Shown here piece by piece: positions 27,523 to 36,105 of a stretch of 64,000 nucleotides of DNA (position 1 is the first letter of the stretch; each line of letters begins with the position of its first letter). Source of the stretch: DASUAS01 sp963819475 (GTDB lineage: Bacteria; Actinomycetota; Acidimicrobiia; IMCC26256; DASPTH01); the NCBI GenBank assembly GCA_963819475.1, contig CAWFWE010000002.1:62001-126000 (forward strand), written 5' to 3'. The translations under genes were made by a program, and so were the position numbers. Under the pieces are notes generated by a model. That model did not search any database. It was not told where the DNA came from and saw only the letters and a list, made by a program, of their open reading frames with translations.

Positions 27523-27762
27523 CTAGCTCTGCGACCGGTGTTCGTCGCCGCGGAGGTCGGCGGACGAGGTCTCGCGGTCGAGGTGACGGCGTGTGGAGCG
27601 CGTCTCGGTGCGCACCCCGGCGACCTGGCGGGAGATCGCGTCTCGGAACTCGGTGAACTCACGGACGGAGGGCTCGACGTCGTCGACGTGGCGGCGGGAG
27701 ACGTACGCGACAGCTGCAGCACCGACCCCGAGGATCACCACCACCACCCAGACGGCCACCAT
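27523..27762 (-). CDS. Small N-terminally anchored membrane protein
   Basis: 79 residues: an N-terminal hydrophobic helix (VAVWVVVVILGVGAAAVAYV) then a charged helical tail (VREFTEFRDAISRQVAGVRT). It sits 9 nt downstream of the CpXC-type gene and 54 nt upstream of tatA on the same strand. No family recognised. It could be a small envelope accessory protein. Confidence 0.6.
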   Translation of the reverse strand: MVAVWVVVVILGVGAAAVAYVSRRHVDDVEPSVREFTEFRDAISRQVAGVRTETRSTRRHLDRETSSADLRGDEHRSQS

Positions 27763-27771
27763 GGACGGATG

Positions 27772-28116
27772 CTACTCCGGGGTCGTTCTACGCACCAAGG
27801 CCACGAGCTGCGCGAACCACGTGTCGTCCTCGAGCAGCACGTGCAGGTCGAGCAGGTCGTCGGGCGTCAGCGGCGGACCGGAGTGCGGCTCGGCGAGCTC
27901 GGCGGGCCAGCTCCACCGCTCGTGCGGCGCGCCGGCCGACACGAGCAGGTCGACGATGCGCGGGCTCGCCTCGCGGTGCACCGTCTGGTCGCAGCCCGGG
28001 CACCGGAAGCGGTACGCGCTCGGCATCTCCTCGTCACTGCACACCCGGACGATGAGGTCGTCGATCTGGAGTTGCACGTCCCCGCACGCCGGGCATTGGG
28101 CTCGGACCGTCGTCAT
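27772..28116 (-). CDS. Zinc-ribbon (CpXC-like) hypothetical protein
   Basis: 114 residues from ATG 28116. Two CxxC pairs (QCPACGDVQL and FRCPGCDQTV) would hold a zinc ion, as in CpXC and related ribbons. A helical acidic C-terminal part follows (LLDLHVLLEDDTWFAQLVAL). It is the first gene of the run leading to tatAC, divergent from the phosphodiesterase gene. The role is unknown; a regulatory or protein-binding role is possible. Confidence 0.72.
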   Translation of the reverse strand: MTTVRAQCPACGDVQLQIDDLIVRVCSDEEMPSAYRFRCPGCDQTVHREASPRIVDLLVSAGAPHERWSWPAELAEPHSGPPLTPDDLLDLHVLLEDDTWFAQLVALVRRTTPE

Positions 28117-28228
28117 GTCGGGCCCACCTCCCAGGAATACTCGTGGCCCACTTGCCAGCAGCCATCGGCATGCGGGCGTGGGCACTTGAGAATCCCCGGG
28201 CCGTGTGCGACGTGGGTAACAATCGGGC

Positions 28229-28921
28229 GTGGCCAGCCCCATCACCTTCGCCCACCGCGGCGCCAGCGCCGACGAGCCGGAGAACACGCTGGCGGCGTTC
28301 CGCCTGGCGCTCGAGCTCGGCGCGCGGGGCCTGGAATCCGACGCCCGGCTGTCGTCCGACGGCGAGGTGGTGCTGGTGCACGGTGCCGTCGCCCGCCAGG
28401 GTTGGCAGCGCAAGCGGGTGGCGCAGACGACGGCCGCCGAGCTCGCCGAGCTCGACGTGATCCGCCTCGCCGACCTCTACACGGAGCTGGGCGGCGAGTA
28501 CGAGCTGTCGCTCGACGTCTACGACCCCGCCGCGGGGAAGCGCATCGTCGAGGCGGCGGCGGCGGCCAACGCCACGCACCGCTTGTGGCTCTGCTCGTCG
28601 AAGCCGGCGTTGCTCGAGTCGCTCGGGGCGCTGGCGCCCGAGGCGCACCTCGTGCACTCGATCCGGCGCCGCAACGTGGAGGTGCCCTTGGAGCGGCACG
28701 CGGCCCGCCTGGCCGAATTGGGCATCGACGTGGTCAACATGCACCGGTCCGACTGGACCGCGGGCCTGGTCGGCCTGTTCCACCGGTTCGAGGTGAAGGC
28801 CTTCGGATGGGACGCCCAGGAGGTGCGCCACTTGCGCGAGCTCCTGGCCATGGGGATCGACGCGGTCTACTCCGACCACGTCGACCGCATGGTCGCGACG
28901 GTGAGTGAGTGGAGCGTGTGA
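28229..28921 (+). CDS. Glycerophosphodiester phosphodiesterase-family protein
   Basis: A 230-residue TIM-barrel protein with the GDPD start FAHRGASADEPENTLAAFRL: catalytic His9 and Arg10, and the P-E-N-T motif. The second motif is altered: GLESDARLSSDGEVVLVHGA has E-x-D as expected, but the usual HD after VLV is HG, removing an acidic residue near the general acid His. GWDAQEVRHL near the C-terminus matches the conserved W motif. It lacks a signal peptide, so it acts in the cytoplasm. GTG start; TAACAA at 28217-28222 is 6 nt upstream, consistent with a leaderless message. Confidence 0.85.
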   Translation: MASPITFAHRGASADEPENTLAAFRLALELGARGLESDARLSSDGEVVLVHGAVARQGWQRKRVAQTTAAELAELDVIRLADLYTELGGEYELSLDVYDPAAGKRIVEAAAAANATHRLWLCSSKPALLESLGALAPEAHLVHSIRRRNVEVPLERHAARLAELGIDVVNMHRSDWTAGLVGLFHRFEVKAFGWDAQEVRHLRELLAMGIDAVYSDHVDRMVATVSEWSV

Positions 28922-28963
28922 GCGATCCCGAGGTGATGCGGCGGCGGAGCCGAGCGACCGCAA

Positions 28964-29725
28964 TTACATGAAGCCGATGCGGCCGGGCGGCCAGATGCGG
29001 AGGAACACGCGGCCGACGATGCTCGACTCCTTGATCGGCCCGTTGGCGCGCGCGTCCTGCGAGTTGGTCCGGTTGTCGCCCATCACGAACACCTTGCCCG
29101 CGGGCACCTTGCAGCCGCCCTCGGGGCTGTCGCCGTCGCACACGAGCACCCTCTTGCCGGTGGCGTCGGTGATGTAGGGCAGCTCGGTCGGCATCGTGGT
29201 GATGGTGCCCTTGGGCAGGTAGCTCTCTTCGAGCAGCTTGCCGTCGATGCAGATGCGGTTGGTCTCGCACTGGGTGACGGTCTCGCCGGGCAGCGCGACC
29301 ACGCGCTTCACCAGGTCGTCGATGCCGGCGCGGTGCCACTCGCGGTTGGGCTCGGCCGCGAACACGACGATGTCGCCGCGGTGAAGGTCGTGGAGGTCGT
29401 AGCTGAGCTTGTTGACCAGGACCCGGTCCCCCACCTCCAGCGTCGGCACCATCGACTCCGACGGGATGTAGAACGCCTGGAAGAGGAAGGTCTTGATGAC
29501 GATCGCGATGACGACCGCGACGACGATCAGGATGCCCCACTCGACGAACGCGCGCTTCGAGTTGCGCTTCGACCGGGGCGCCGGCGCGGCGCCGGGCGCA
29601 GCCGCGTCGGGATCGCCGCTCCCCGGACCGGCCCCGTCGCTCCCGCCGTGCCCGTTGCCGGAGAGTGGCGGCGCGGTGCCCGATGAGGTGTCGACGACGG
29701 TGGGGGCTTCGACGTCGTCGGTCAC
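28964..29725 (-). CDS. lepB: Signal peptidase I
   Basis: A 253-residue type I signal peptidase that cleaves Sec and Tat signal peptides at the outer face of the membrane. A disordered Gly/Ala/Pro-rich N-terminus (1-55) precedes one transmembrane helix (EWGILIVVAVVIAIVIKTFL). The catalytic Ser91 is in YIPSESMVPTL and the general base Lys140 in DDLVKRVVALPGE; GDNRTNSQDAR is the final family motif. It follows pafC on the same strand with a 70-nt gap and is convergent with the phosphodiesterase gene. Confidence 0.95.
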   Translation of the reverse strand: MTDDVEAPTVVDTSSGTAPPLSGNGHGGSDGAGPGSGDPDAAAPGAAPAPRSKRNSKRAFVEWGILIVVAVVIAIVIKTFLFQAFYIPSESMVPTLEVGDRVLVNKLSYDLHDLHRGDIVVFAAEPNREWHRAGIDDLVKRVVALPGETVTQCETNRICIDGKLLEESYLPKGTITTMPTELPYITDATGKRVLVCDGDSPEGGCKVPAGKVFVMGDNRTNSQDARANGPIKESSIVGRVFLRIWPPGRIGFM

Positions 29726-29795
29726 CGAGGTTGCTCCACGACCCCATCCTCGCAGATCCGTCGCGCGGAACCGGACGCGGGGGCGGGCCGCGCGC

Positions 29796-30737
29796 TCACG
29801 CCGTGCCGTACCGGCGCCGCAGGCGGGCCGCCGCCGCCACGCCGAGCTCCGTGAGCTCGGGCGGCGCCACCACTGTGGCGTCGGGGCCCAGGGCCACGAG
29901 CAACCGTTCGAGCCAGGCCGGCTCGCTGATGGCCAGCACCACCTCCCAGGCCCCGTCCTCCGCGCGCGTCGCCGATTCGTGGGGATGGCTCTCGATCACC
30001 CACTCGGCCGCCGGCGCCAGCCGCAGCGTCACGCGGGGATCCTCGGGCCGGGGCCGGTACACGAGGTCACGGGCGTCGTCGTCGGCGCGTGACGCCGGGT
30101 CGAAGCGCTCGCCCGTTGCGCGCACCGCCCGCACGCGGTCGACGCGGAACAGCCGCTCCCCCTGCGCGCGATGGCACCACGAGGCCACGTACCAGGCGCC
30201 GAACGCGTGGAACACCCGCCACGGGTCGATGACGCGGGTGGTCATCTCGTCGCGCGCGAAGGAGTAGTAGTCGATCTCGACGCGCTCGTCGTCGGCTTCC
30301 GCGTCCTGCAGCCGCTGCAACTGGTCGCTGGCGCCGACGTCGACCGCGAGGCTGCCCGGCGCGCCGAGGGCGTCGTCGAGCTTCGCCAGCGCGGTGGCCA
30401 GCGGACCGTCGTCGTCGGAACCGGGGACCGCGAGCAGGGCGCGTCCCGCGGCGAGCAGCGCGAGGCCCTCGGCCGGCGTGAGCCGCAGCGGTCGTTCGAA
30501 GTACTCGGCGAGGCGGATCTCCACCTCGCCGTCGATCACCGACACGTCGATCAACCGGTCCGCGGTGTACGGCGGCAGGCCACACATCGGGAGCAGCTCG
30601 AGATCGCGCTCCAGCTCGCGCTCGGACACCTCGAACCGCGCCGCGAGCTCGGCAATGGTCACGCCGGGGTGGGCGAGGATCCACGGCACCAGCGCGAGGA
30701 CGCGTTGGAGACGCGGTCCGACCAGCGGACGGCTCAT
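29796..30737 (-). CDS. pafC: WYL-domain regulator PafC
   Basis: 313 residues. An N-terminal winged helix (LQRVLALVPWILAHPGVTIA, then ELAARFEVSERELERDLELL) is followed by a WYL domain (VEIDYYSFARDEMTTRVIDP, then FGAWYVASWCHRA) and the WCX dimerisation extension. With PafB it forms the heterodimeric activator that drives the RecA-independent DNA damage response in actinobacteria. It starts at ATG 30737, directly after three 89-nt repeats that separate it from pafB. The ancestral arrangement was probably a simple ATGA overlap with pafB. Confidence 0.92.
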   Translation of the reverse strand: MSRPLVGPRLQRVLALVPWILAHPGVTIAELAARFEVSERELERDLELLPMCGLPPYTADRLIDVSVIDGEVEIRLAEYFERPLRLTPAEGLALLAAGRALLAVPGSDDDGPLATALAKLDDALGAPGSLAVDVGASDQLQRLQDAEADDERVEIDYYSFARDEMTTRVIDPWRVFHAFGAWYVASWCHRAQGERLFRVDRVRAVRATGERFDPASRADDDARDLVYRPRPEDPRVTLRLAPAAEWVIESHPHESATRAEDGAWEVVLAISEPAWLERLLVALGPDATVVAPPELTELGVAAAARLRRRYGTA

Positions 30738-31004
30738 CCTTGCCCGCTCTCGCCGCTTCGCGGCGGGGCGCTCGGCCCCCGCTCCGTTGCGAGCCGGGAT
30801 ACCCGGCTCGCGGCCACTGCGCTCATGCCCGCCCGCTCTCGCCGCTTGGCGGCGGGGCGCTCGGCCCCCGCTCCGTTGCGAGCCGGGATACCCGGCTCGC
30901 GGCCACTGCGCTCATGCCCGCCCGCTCTCGCCGCTTGGCGGCGGGGCGCTCGGCCCCCGCTCCGTTGCGAGCCGGGATACCCGGCTCGCGGCCACTGCGC
31001 TCAT
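30738..31004 (-). repeat. Three tandem 89-nt coupling mini-cistron repeats between pafB and pafC
   Basis: Unit boundaries fall at 31004, 30915, 30826 and 30737, an exact 89-nt period; the last is the pafC ATG. The first ATG overlaps the pafB stop as ATGA. Each unit encodes a 30-residue peptide (starting MSAVAASRVSRLATERGPS) ending in a TGA that again overlaps the next ATG. Each contains a 10-bp perfect stem GCGAGCCGGG / CCCGGCTCGC with a TAT loop, then CGGGG / CCCCG, then CCGC / GCGG around CAA or GAA. Units are nearly identical, differing only in the copy next to pafC. Confidence 0.92.
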
Positions 31005-31933
31005 GCTCGCCCGCCCGCGACCGTGTCGAGCCAAGCGACCATGTCGGCGCGCAGCTCCGGCGGCGACAGGACCTCCGCGTGGTCGAGCAGGTCGACGACC
31101 CACGACCGGAACGCGGCGCGGTTCACCACCGGGAGCGAGACGACGATCCCGCCGTCGGGCCGGCGCTCCACCACCGCCTCCTCGCCGAGCTGGTCGACCA
31201 CCCAGCCGGTACGCGGGGCGTCGACCAGGACGTGGGCGTCGACAGGCTGGTCCTCGCCGTAGGTGAGCGGGTCGGCGCGGACGTACTCGGCCGGATCGAC
31301 CGCGTCGGGGGGCTCGAAGCCGCCGTCGGGTCCCAGCTCGGGCTCGGCGTCGAGGCGGTCGACCCGGAAGGCGCGGGGAGCGTCCCGGTCGCGGTCGTGG
31401 CCGACCACGTACCAGTGCCCGAAGCGGAGCACGACGCCGTAGGGATCGAGGTGGCGCACGCTGCCGCGGTAGGAGAACGTCACCGTGGCCCGCCGGCTGA
31501 CCGCGTCGAACAGCACCGCGAGGCCGGGGCTCACGTCGAGCTCGGCCAGGGCGGTATCGGCACCCTCGCCCGCCAGCCCGCCCAGCTTCGCCAGGCCCTC
31601 GCGGCCGGCGTCGCCCTCCAGACGCACCGCGGTGACGGCCACGTGCAACGCCGCCAGCTCGGGCTCGGTGAGCGAGAGCTCCGGGAGGTAGTAGTCGTCG
31701 GGGTGGATCCGGTAGGCCTGCTCGGCGCCGAACCCGTCGACCGTCTCGACCCGGATGGGCACGCCCAGCTCGCGCAACGTCTCCTTGTCGCGCTCGAACT
31801 GCCGGCGCCGGGACGTCTTGTCCTCGGGGTAGCGGGGCTCGACCCGCTCCGAGAGCTCGTCGAGCGTGAGTGGGCGGCGGGTGTCGAGGAGCGTGGCGGT
31901 CAGGTTCACCAACCGCTCGAGGCGGTCAGCCAC
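31001..31933 (-). CDS. pafB: WYL-domain regulator PafB
   Basis: 310 residues with the same architecture as its neighbour: winged helix (RLVNLTATLLDTRRPLTLDE, then SRRRQFERDKETLRELGVPI), WYL domain (TVTFSYRGSVRHLDPYGVVL, then GHWYVVGHDRDRD) and a WCX C-terminus. PafB and PafC act as an obligate pair and respond to DNA damage; they do not take part in pupylation despite the name. Its GTG start overlaps the DUF3866 stop by 8 nt. The stop overlaps the first ATG of the 89-nt repeat array. Confidence 0.93.
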   Translation of the reverse strand: MADRLERLVNLTATLLDTRRPLTLDELSERVEPRYPEDKTSRRRQFERDKETLRELGVPIRVETVDGFGAEQAYRIHPDDYYLPELSLTEPELAALHVAVTAVRLEGDAGREGLAKLGGLAGEGADTALAELDVSPGLAVLFDAVSRRATVTFSYRGSVRHLDPYGVVLRFGHWYVVGHDRDRDAPRAFRVDRLDAEPELGPDGGFEPPDAVDPAEYVRADPLTYGEDQPVDAHVLVDAPRTGWVVDQLGEEAVVERRPDGGIVVSLPVVNRAAFRSWVVDLLDHAEVLSPPELRADMVAWLDTVAGGRA

Positions 31934-32993
31934 CGTCGACCCGCTCGGCGGCGAGCGTCCCGGCCGCGGCCGCGGCCTGGAACAGCGCGGGATCGGCCGC
32001 CGCCGGCCGGCCCATCGACGTGATCGCCAGGCCGAACCGCTCGAAGAGCTCCAGCACCTCGGGCGCGGCGACGTCGAGCAGGTCGTGGCGCCGGTCGATC
32101 CCCGCGGCTACGAGGTCGTCGCGTAGGCGGACGGCTTGCTCGCGCGGGAGCTCCGGCACCGCGACCAGCACGCGCTCGCGGGTCGCCAGGCGCAGCGCGG
32201 TGGCGCTGTGGTGCGACAACCCGACGTGACGGTCGCGCCCGTCGGCGAACGACACCCGCAGGCAGGCGATGGCCACCCCGCCCAACGCGTGGGCGGCGTC
32301 GAGGATCGGGCCGACCTCCATGCCGCTGAACCCGAGCCGGGTGTTGGTGCCGACGATGCCGGGTCCCATCACCACCGCGGCGGCGTCGGCGTCGGCGACG
32401 TGGCGCGCCACCGCCAGTGCGGAGTAAATCGAGACCGCCTCGTAGTCGCCGCCGAACGCGTGCCCGCACGTGACGGTGGCGTCGACGAGCCCCTTCGAGC
32501 ACAGGGTGGCGACGAGATCGGACAGCGCCATCGGCAACCCTGCGCCGTCGGTCATCACGTACGCCAGGCGCCCGTCCGGCCGGGCGGCGCGGAAGGCGGC
32601 CGCCACCGCGGGCAGCTGGCTGTGCAGGGCCGCCACCACCACCGGCATCCCGTCGATCGACTCCACCTCGGCCAGCGCCTCGAGGTGCTCCTCGGTGCTG
32701 CCGACGTCGGACTGGATGCTCGTGTACCGGCCCTTGATGATGTGGCCGGGACCGGTCTCGCTCCAGTGGTCGCGCTCGAGGTTCCAGTGCACGACGTGCC
32801 ACCCGCCGGTGCCCAGCCCGAGCTCGACCGCGGTGGTGTTGACCACGACGCGATCACCCAGCTCGACCGGCCCGGTGAGCTGTGGCAGCGCGTAGGCCCG
32901 TTCGGGTCCCTGACCGAGGTCGACCTCGACGCGCTGCAGCCCGCGCCGCGCCTCGAGCAGCTTCACGACCTCGCCGGTCCGGTACGACGGCAT
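31926..32993 (-). CDS. DUF3866 family protein
   Basis: A 355-residue protein of the DUF3866 family, found next to the Pup/Paf genes in many actinobacteria. The N-terminus (YRTGEVVKLLEARRGLQRVE, then LGDRVVVNTTAVELGLGTGG) is a beta-rich nucleotide-sugar-like domain; the core contains RYTSIQSDVGSTEEH, CGHAFGGDYEAVSIYSAL and MGPGIVGTNTRLGFSGME, all well conserved. No enzymatic function has been shown. Its stop overlaps the pafB start, so it is coupled to the DNA-damage regulator pair. Confidence 0.87.
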   Translation of the reverse strand: MPSYRTGEVVKLLEARRGLQRVEVDLGQGPERAYALPQLTGPVELGDRVVVNTTAVELGLGTGGWHVVHWNLERDHWSETGPGHIIKGRYTSIQSDVGSTEEHLEALAEVESIDGMPVVVAALHSQLPAVAAAFRAARPDGRLAYVMTDGAGLPMALSDLVATLCSKGLVDATVTCGHAFGGDYEAVSIYSALAVARHVADADAAAVVMGPGIVGTNTRLGFSGMEVGPILDAAHALGGVAIACLRVSFADGRDRHVGLSHHSATALRLATRERVLVAVPELPREQAVRLRDDLVAAGIDRRHDLLDVAAPEVLELFERFGLAITSMGRPAAADPALFQAAAAAGTLAAERVDGG

Positions 32994-33035
32994 GCGGGTC
33001 AGACTACGAGCAGCGAATCGCAGGACCGGGCTGCA

Positions 33036-33629
33036 TCAGTCGGGGCGCGGCACGCGCTCGACGACGAAACGCGTCCACCGCGCGCCGTCCCAGTAGCGCA
33101 GCGAGTGCCGCCTCGAGGGATCGGGCAACCACTCGGGGTTCCTCGCCGGGTTCCGGTCCGGGCGCCTTTTCTTGCCGACGCGGTCCTTCGCCCAGAGGCC
33201 GACACTCTCAAGCCGAATCATTCCGTTGAGGTGGGCGCTGCGGGTCTTGTGGTCCCAGGCGTAGTCGCGACCCGGGTGCTCCAGGTCTCGCTCCGGCCCG
33301 GCGGCGTCGATCGCGACCCGCTGCAAGGGGCCCAGCGCCACCAACTCGCCGAGCTGTCGGAGTCGCTCGACGTACCAGCCTCGCCCGCCGGCGACCCCGA
33401 TCACGTTCTCCCGCTGGATCTCGGCACGGAGCACGATCACGCACCGGGCCGCGGGTCGGTCGAGGTGGCCGCGTGACTCCTCGGCGCGGAAGAGCTCGGC
33501 GTACGGCGCGACGCCGAGGACGTCGACAGCCAAGTCGCGACGACCGGAGTGCTCGTAGTCGTCGAGGACGAGCGCCAGCTCCTGGCCGACGGCGCAGAGT
33601 TCCTCGCCACCGGGCGCGAGCGGTTCCAA
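33036..33629 (-). CDS. DUF2510-containing hypothetical protein
   Basis: About 197 residues; the TTG start at 33629 is tentative. The last 45 residues hold a DUF2510 module: PEWLPDPSRRHSLRYWDGAR followed by WTRFV. This short motif is common at the ends of actinobacterial membrane and signalling proteins. The upstream part (LALVLDDYEHSGRRDLAVDV, then AWDHKTRSAHLNGMIRLESV) suggests a small alpha/beta domain of the kind seen in PH-like or SHOCT-associated proteins. There is no membrane segment. It lies 17 nt after pafA. Function unknown. Confidence 0.7.
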   Translation of the reverse strand: MEPLAPGGEELCAVGQELALVLDDYEHSGRRDLAVDVLGVAPYAELFRAEESRGHLDRPAARCVIVLRAEIQRENVIGVAGGRGWYVERLRQLGELVALGPLQRVAIDAAGPERDLEHPGRDYAWDHKTRSAHLNGMIRLESVGLWAKDRVGKKRRPDRNPARNPEWLPDPSRRHSLRYWDGARWTRFVVERVPRPD

Positions 33630-33645
33630 CGGGAGGTCGCCGGCC

Positions 33646-35004
33646 TCAGAGCGAGGCGATCAAGCGCTCGACCCGGTCGTCGCGCGACTTGAACGGGTCC
33701 TTGCACAGGACCGTGCGCTGCGCCTGGTCGTTGAGCTTCAGGTGCACCCAGTCGACGGTGTAGTCGCGCTTGCGTTCCTTCGCCCGCTTGATGAACGCGC
33801 CGCGCAGACGCGCGCGCGTCGTCTGCGGCGGTGTGACCGTCGCCTCCTCGATGGCCTCGTCGGTAGCGGTGCGCTCGACCGCACCGCGCCGCTCGAGGAG
33901 GTAGTAGAGCGACCGGGCCCGGGTGACGTCGTGGTAGGCGAGGTCGAGGAGCGCGACGCGGGGGTTGGTGAGCGCGAGGTCGTGGCGCTCGCGGTACGCC
34001 TCGATCATGTGGTACTTGATCACCCAGTCGACCTCGGTCGACAGCTTGAGCGGGTCGTTCTCGAGGTGCGTCATCACGTGCTCCCACATCCCGAGCGCCT
34101 GCTCCTCGAGCGGCGAGAGACCACGCCGCTTCGCGAACTGGAGCGCGCGTTGCAGGTACTCCGACTGCATCTCCACCGCCGACAGCTCGCGACCGTTGGC
34201 GAGGCGCACGCGTCGCCGGCACGTGATGTCGTGGCTGATCTCGCGGATGGCGCGGATCGGGTTCTCGAGCGTGAGGTCGCGCCACGGGCGCGAGTCCTCC
34301 TCGAGCATGCGTAGCACGATCGACGTCGCCCCGATCTTGAGGAACGTCGTGTACTCGCTCATGTTCGAGTCGCCGACGATCACGTGCAGCCGGCGGAACC
34401 GCTCGGCGTCGGCGTGGGGCTCGTCGCGCGTGTTGATGATCGGTCGCGAGCGGGTGGTCGCGCTCGACACACCCTCCCAGATGTGCTCGGCCCGCTGGCT
34501 CACGCAGTACATCGCGCCGCGCGCGGTCTGGAGCACCTTGCCCGCGCCCGCGTACACCTGGCGGGTCACGAGGAACGGGATGAGCACGTCGGTGAACTTG
34601 GTGAAGTCGCCCTCGCGCTCGACCAGGTAGTTCTCGTGGCAGCCGTACGAGTTGCCGGCGGAATCGGTGTTGTTCTTGAAGAGGTACACCTCGCCGCGTA
34701 TGCCCTCTTCGCGCAGCCGCTGCTCGGCGCTGCGCACCAGGCCCTCGAGGATCCGCTCCCCCGCCTTGTCGTGGACGACCAGGTCGGCGATGGAATCGCA
34801 CTCGGGTGTGGCGTACTCGGGGTGGCTGCCCACGTCGAGGTAGAGCCGGGCGCCGTTCTCGAGGAAGACGTTGCTCGAGCGCCCCCAGCTCACCACCCGG
34901 CGGAACAGGTAGCGGGCGACCTCGTCGGGGCTGAGCCGGCGCTGGCCGCGCAGGGTGCAGGTGACGCCGTACTCGTTCTCGAGTCCGAAGATGCGTCGCT
35001 CCAC
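33646..35004 (-). CDS. pafA: Pup-protein ligase PafA
   Basis: A 452-residue glutamine synthetase-like enzyme that joins the C-terminal glutamate of Pup to lysines of target proteins. It matches mycobacterial PafA throughout: RRIFGLENEYGVTCTLRGQR at the N-terminus with the Mg-ATP Glu, RYLFRRVVSWGRSSNVFLEN, GSHPEYATPECD, RPIINTRDEPHADAE, and VDWVHLKLNDQAQRTVLCKD at the C-terminus. The Asp of the active-site loop (NNTDSAGNSYGCHENYL) is present. It is separated from prcA by two other genes and is followed by the DUF2510, DUF3866 and pafBC genes. Confidence 0.97.
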   Translation of the reverse strand: MERRIFGLENEYGVTCTLRGQRRLSPDEVARYLFRRVVSWGRSSNVFLENGARLYLDVGSHPEYATPECDSIADLVVHDKAGERILEGLVRSAEQRLREEGIRGEVYLFKNNTDSAGNSYGCHENYLVEREGDFTKFTDVLIPFLVTRQVYAGAGKVLQTARGAMYCVSQRAEHIWEGVSSATTRSRPIINTRDEPHADAERFRRLHVIVGDSNMSEYTTFLKIGATSIVLRMLEEDSRPWRDLTLENPIRAIREISHDITCRRRVRLANGRELSAVEMQSEYLQRALQFAKRRGLSPLEEQALGMWEHVMTHLENDPLKLSTEVDWVIKYHMIEAYRERHDLALTNPRVALLDLAYHDVTRARSLYYLLERRGAVERTATDEAIEEATVTPPQTTRARLRGAFIKRAKERKRDYTVDWVHLKLNDQAQRTVLCKDPFKSRDDRVERLIASL

Positions 35005-35046
35005 CGCCGCGAGGCTAGTGCCGGTCCCGGGTGGTCACGCGCCGGT

Positions 35047-35691
35047 TCAGGGCGTGCCGGCGCCCGGCGACGCGGGCGGGGCCGGGACCGTCGTGCCGCC
35101 GGCGTTCGCCGCCGCCGCGCACGTGGGGTCGGCGGCGACCGCCACACCCATCGCGTTCGAGCCGTCGAGCTGCCGCAACCGCTGCGCGTGCGCGCCCTTC
35201 CTCAGGCCCTTGCCGAGGTCGGTCCCGATCCTCTTGGCCGCCGCGCTCAGCCGCTTCGGCTCGACCGGCAGCCTTGATCCGGCGCGCCGGGACAGGGCCG
35301 TGTAGGTCTTGCTCGCCTGCGTGAGCACGGCCCGCAGCTCCTCGGTGAGCCCCTTGCCGTGCTCGACGTCGGGCACGCCGTTGGTGGTCGCCGCCCTGGC
35401 CGCCCGCTCGGCCGAGCTCCCGGCCTTGCGGAGCGACTCGCTGACGGCGACGACCGTCGCACCGCCCGCGGTCGAATCGGTGACGCCGGCGACGGCGGTC
35501 CGGAGCTGCTGGGCCGCGGCCAGGGCGTCGGTCTCGTAGGTGGCGAACGTCTGGCAGAACGTCGCCACCCACTGGTTCAGGGGCACGGGCGGGGTGTCGG
35601 CGGTGGCGGCACCGGCTGCGGCGGCGGGCGGCAGCACCGATCCGGCGACCAGGACCGCCGCGGCGACCAGGAGGCGGACGGGCGCAGGCAT
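35047..35691 (-). CDS. Secreted protein of unknown function
   Basis: 214 residues with a signal peptide (VRLLVAAAVLVAGSVLPPAA, then AAGAATA). There is no lipobox cysteine. The mature part is alpha-helical (WVATFCQTFATYETDALAAA, then RKAGSSAERAARAATTNGVP) with a second Cys near the C-terminus (DPTCAAAANAGG), and a Pro/Ala tail. It precedes pafA on the same strand. No family recognised. It may be a cell-wall or periplasmic helical-bundle protein. Confidence 0.75.
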   Translation of the reverse strand: MPAPVRLLVAAAVLVAGSVLPPAAAAGAATADTPPVPLNQWVATFCQTFATYETDALAAAQQLRTAVAGVTDSTAGGATVVAVSESLRKAGSSAERAARAATTNGVPDVEHGKGLTEELRAVLTQASKTYTALSRRAGSRLPVEPKRLSAAAKRIGTDLGKGLRKGAHAQRLRQLDGSNAMGVAVAADPTCAAAANAGGTTVPAPPASPGAGTP

Positions 35692-35721
35692 TCGACCCCG
35701 CAGGCTAGGGGTGGACCGTCC

Positions 35722-35727
35722 TAACCT
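35722..35727 (+). promoter_or_regulatory. Putative -10 box of leaderless DUF2007 transcript
   Basis: TAACCT ends 6 nt before ATG 35734, which would place the transcription start at the A of the start codon. No -35 box is clear, and no ribosome binding site precedes the ATG. Confidence 0.4.
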
Positions 35728-35733
35728 TTGTGC

Positions 35734-36105
35734 ATGGACGGCCGTGTACGGATGGCGCCCCTGACCTGGGTCGCGGGTGCGTTCCGGGCCCGGGTCCTCG
35801 CCGCCCGGCTCGAGTCCGAGGGCATCGACGCGCAGCTGCGCGGCGCGTTGGAGAGCCCGTACGGCCTCACGATGGGCGACATGGCGCGGGTCGACGTCTA
35901 CGTCCCCGAGGACCAGCTCGCCGACGCCCGCTACGTGCTCCTGGCCGACGAGGTCGACGCCACCCTCGCCGCGCCCAGCGACTGGTGGGACGCCGGGGCC
36001 GAGCCGCCGGTCGTCCGCCGCCGGCGCCGCATCCGCTGGATGGCGGCGGCGCTGCTGGCGATCGCGGTGCTCGGCACGTTCCTGGGCGCGGTGCGCCACT
36101 GGTAG
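35734..36105 (+). CDS. DUF2007-like single-pass membrane protein
   Basis: 123 residues from ATG 35734. The N-terminal half (VAGAFRARVLAARLESEGID, then VDVYVPEDQLADARYVLLAD) has the signal-transducing DUF2007 fold related to PII-like domains. The C-terminal half is a basic stretch (RRRRRIRW) and one membrane helix (MAAALLAIAVLGTFLGAV). It is probably leaderless. It stands alone between two minus-strand runs. Its stop codon is the first base of a hairpin repeat element, which may act as its terminator. Confidence 0.8.
   Translation: MDGRVRMAPLTWVAGAFRARVLAARLESEGIDAQLRGALESPYGLTMGDMARVDVYVPEDQLADARYVLLADEVDATLAAPSDWWDAGAEPPVVRRRRRIRWMAAALLAIAVLGTFLGAVRHW

Noticed and set aside
30738..31004. 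CRISPR-like array
   Set aside because: The repeats are contiguous with no unique spacers, and no cas genes are nearby; unit boundaries coincide with start codons instead.
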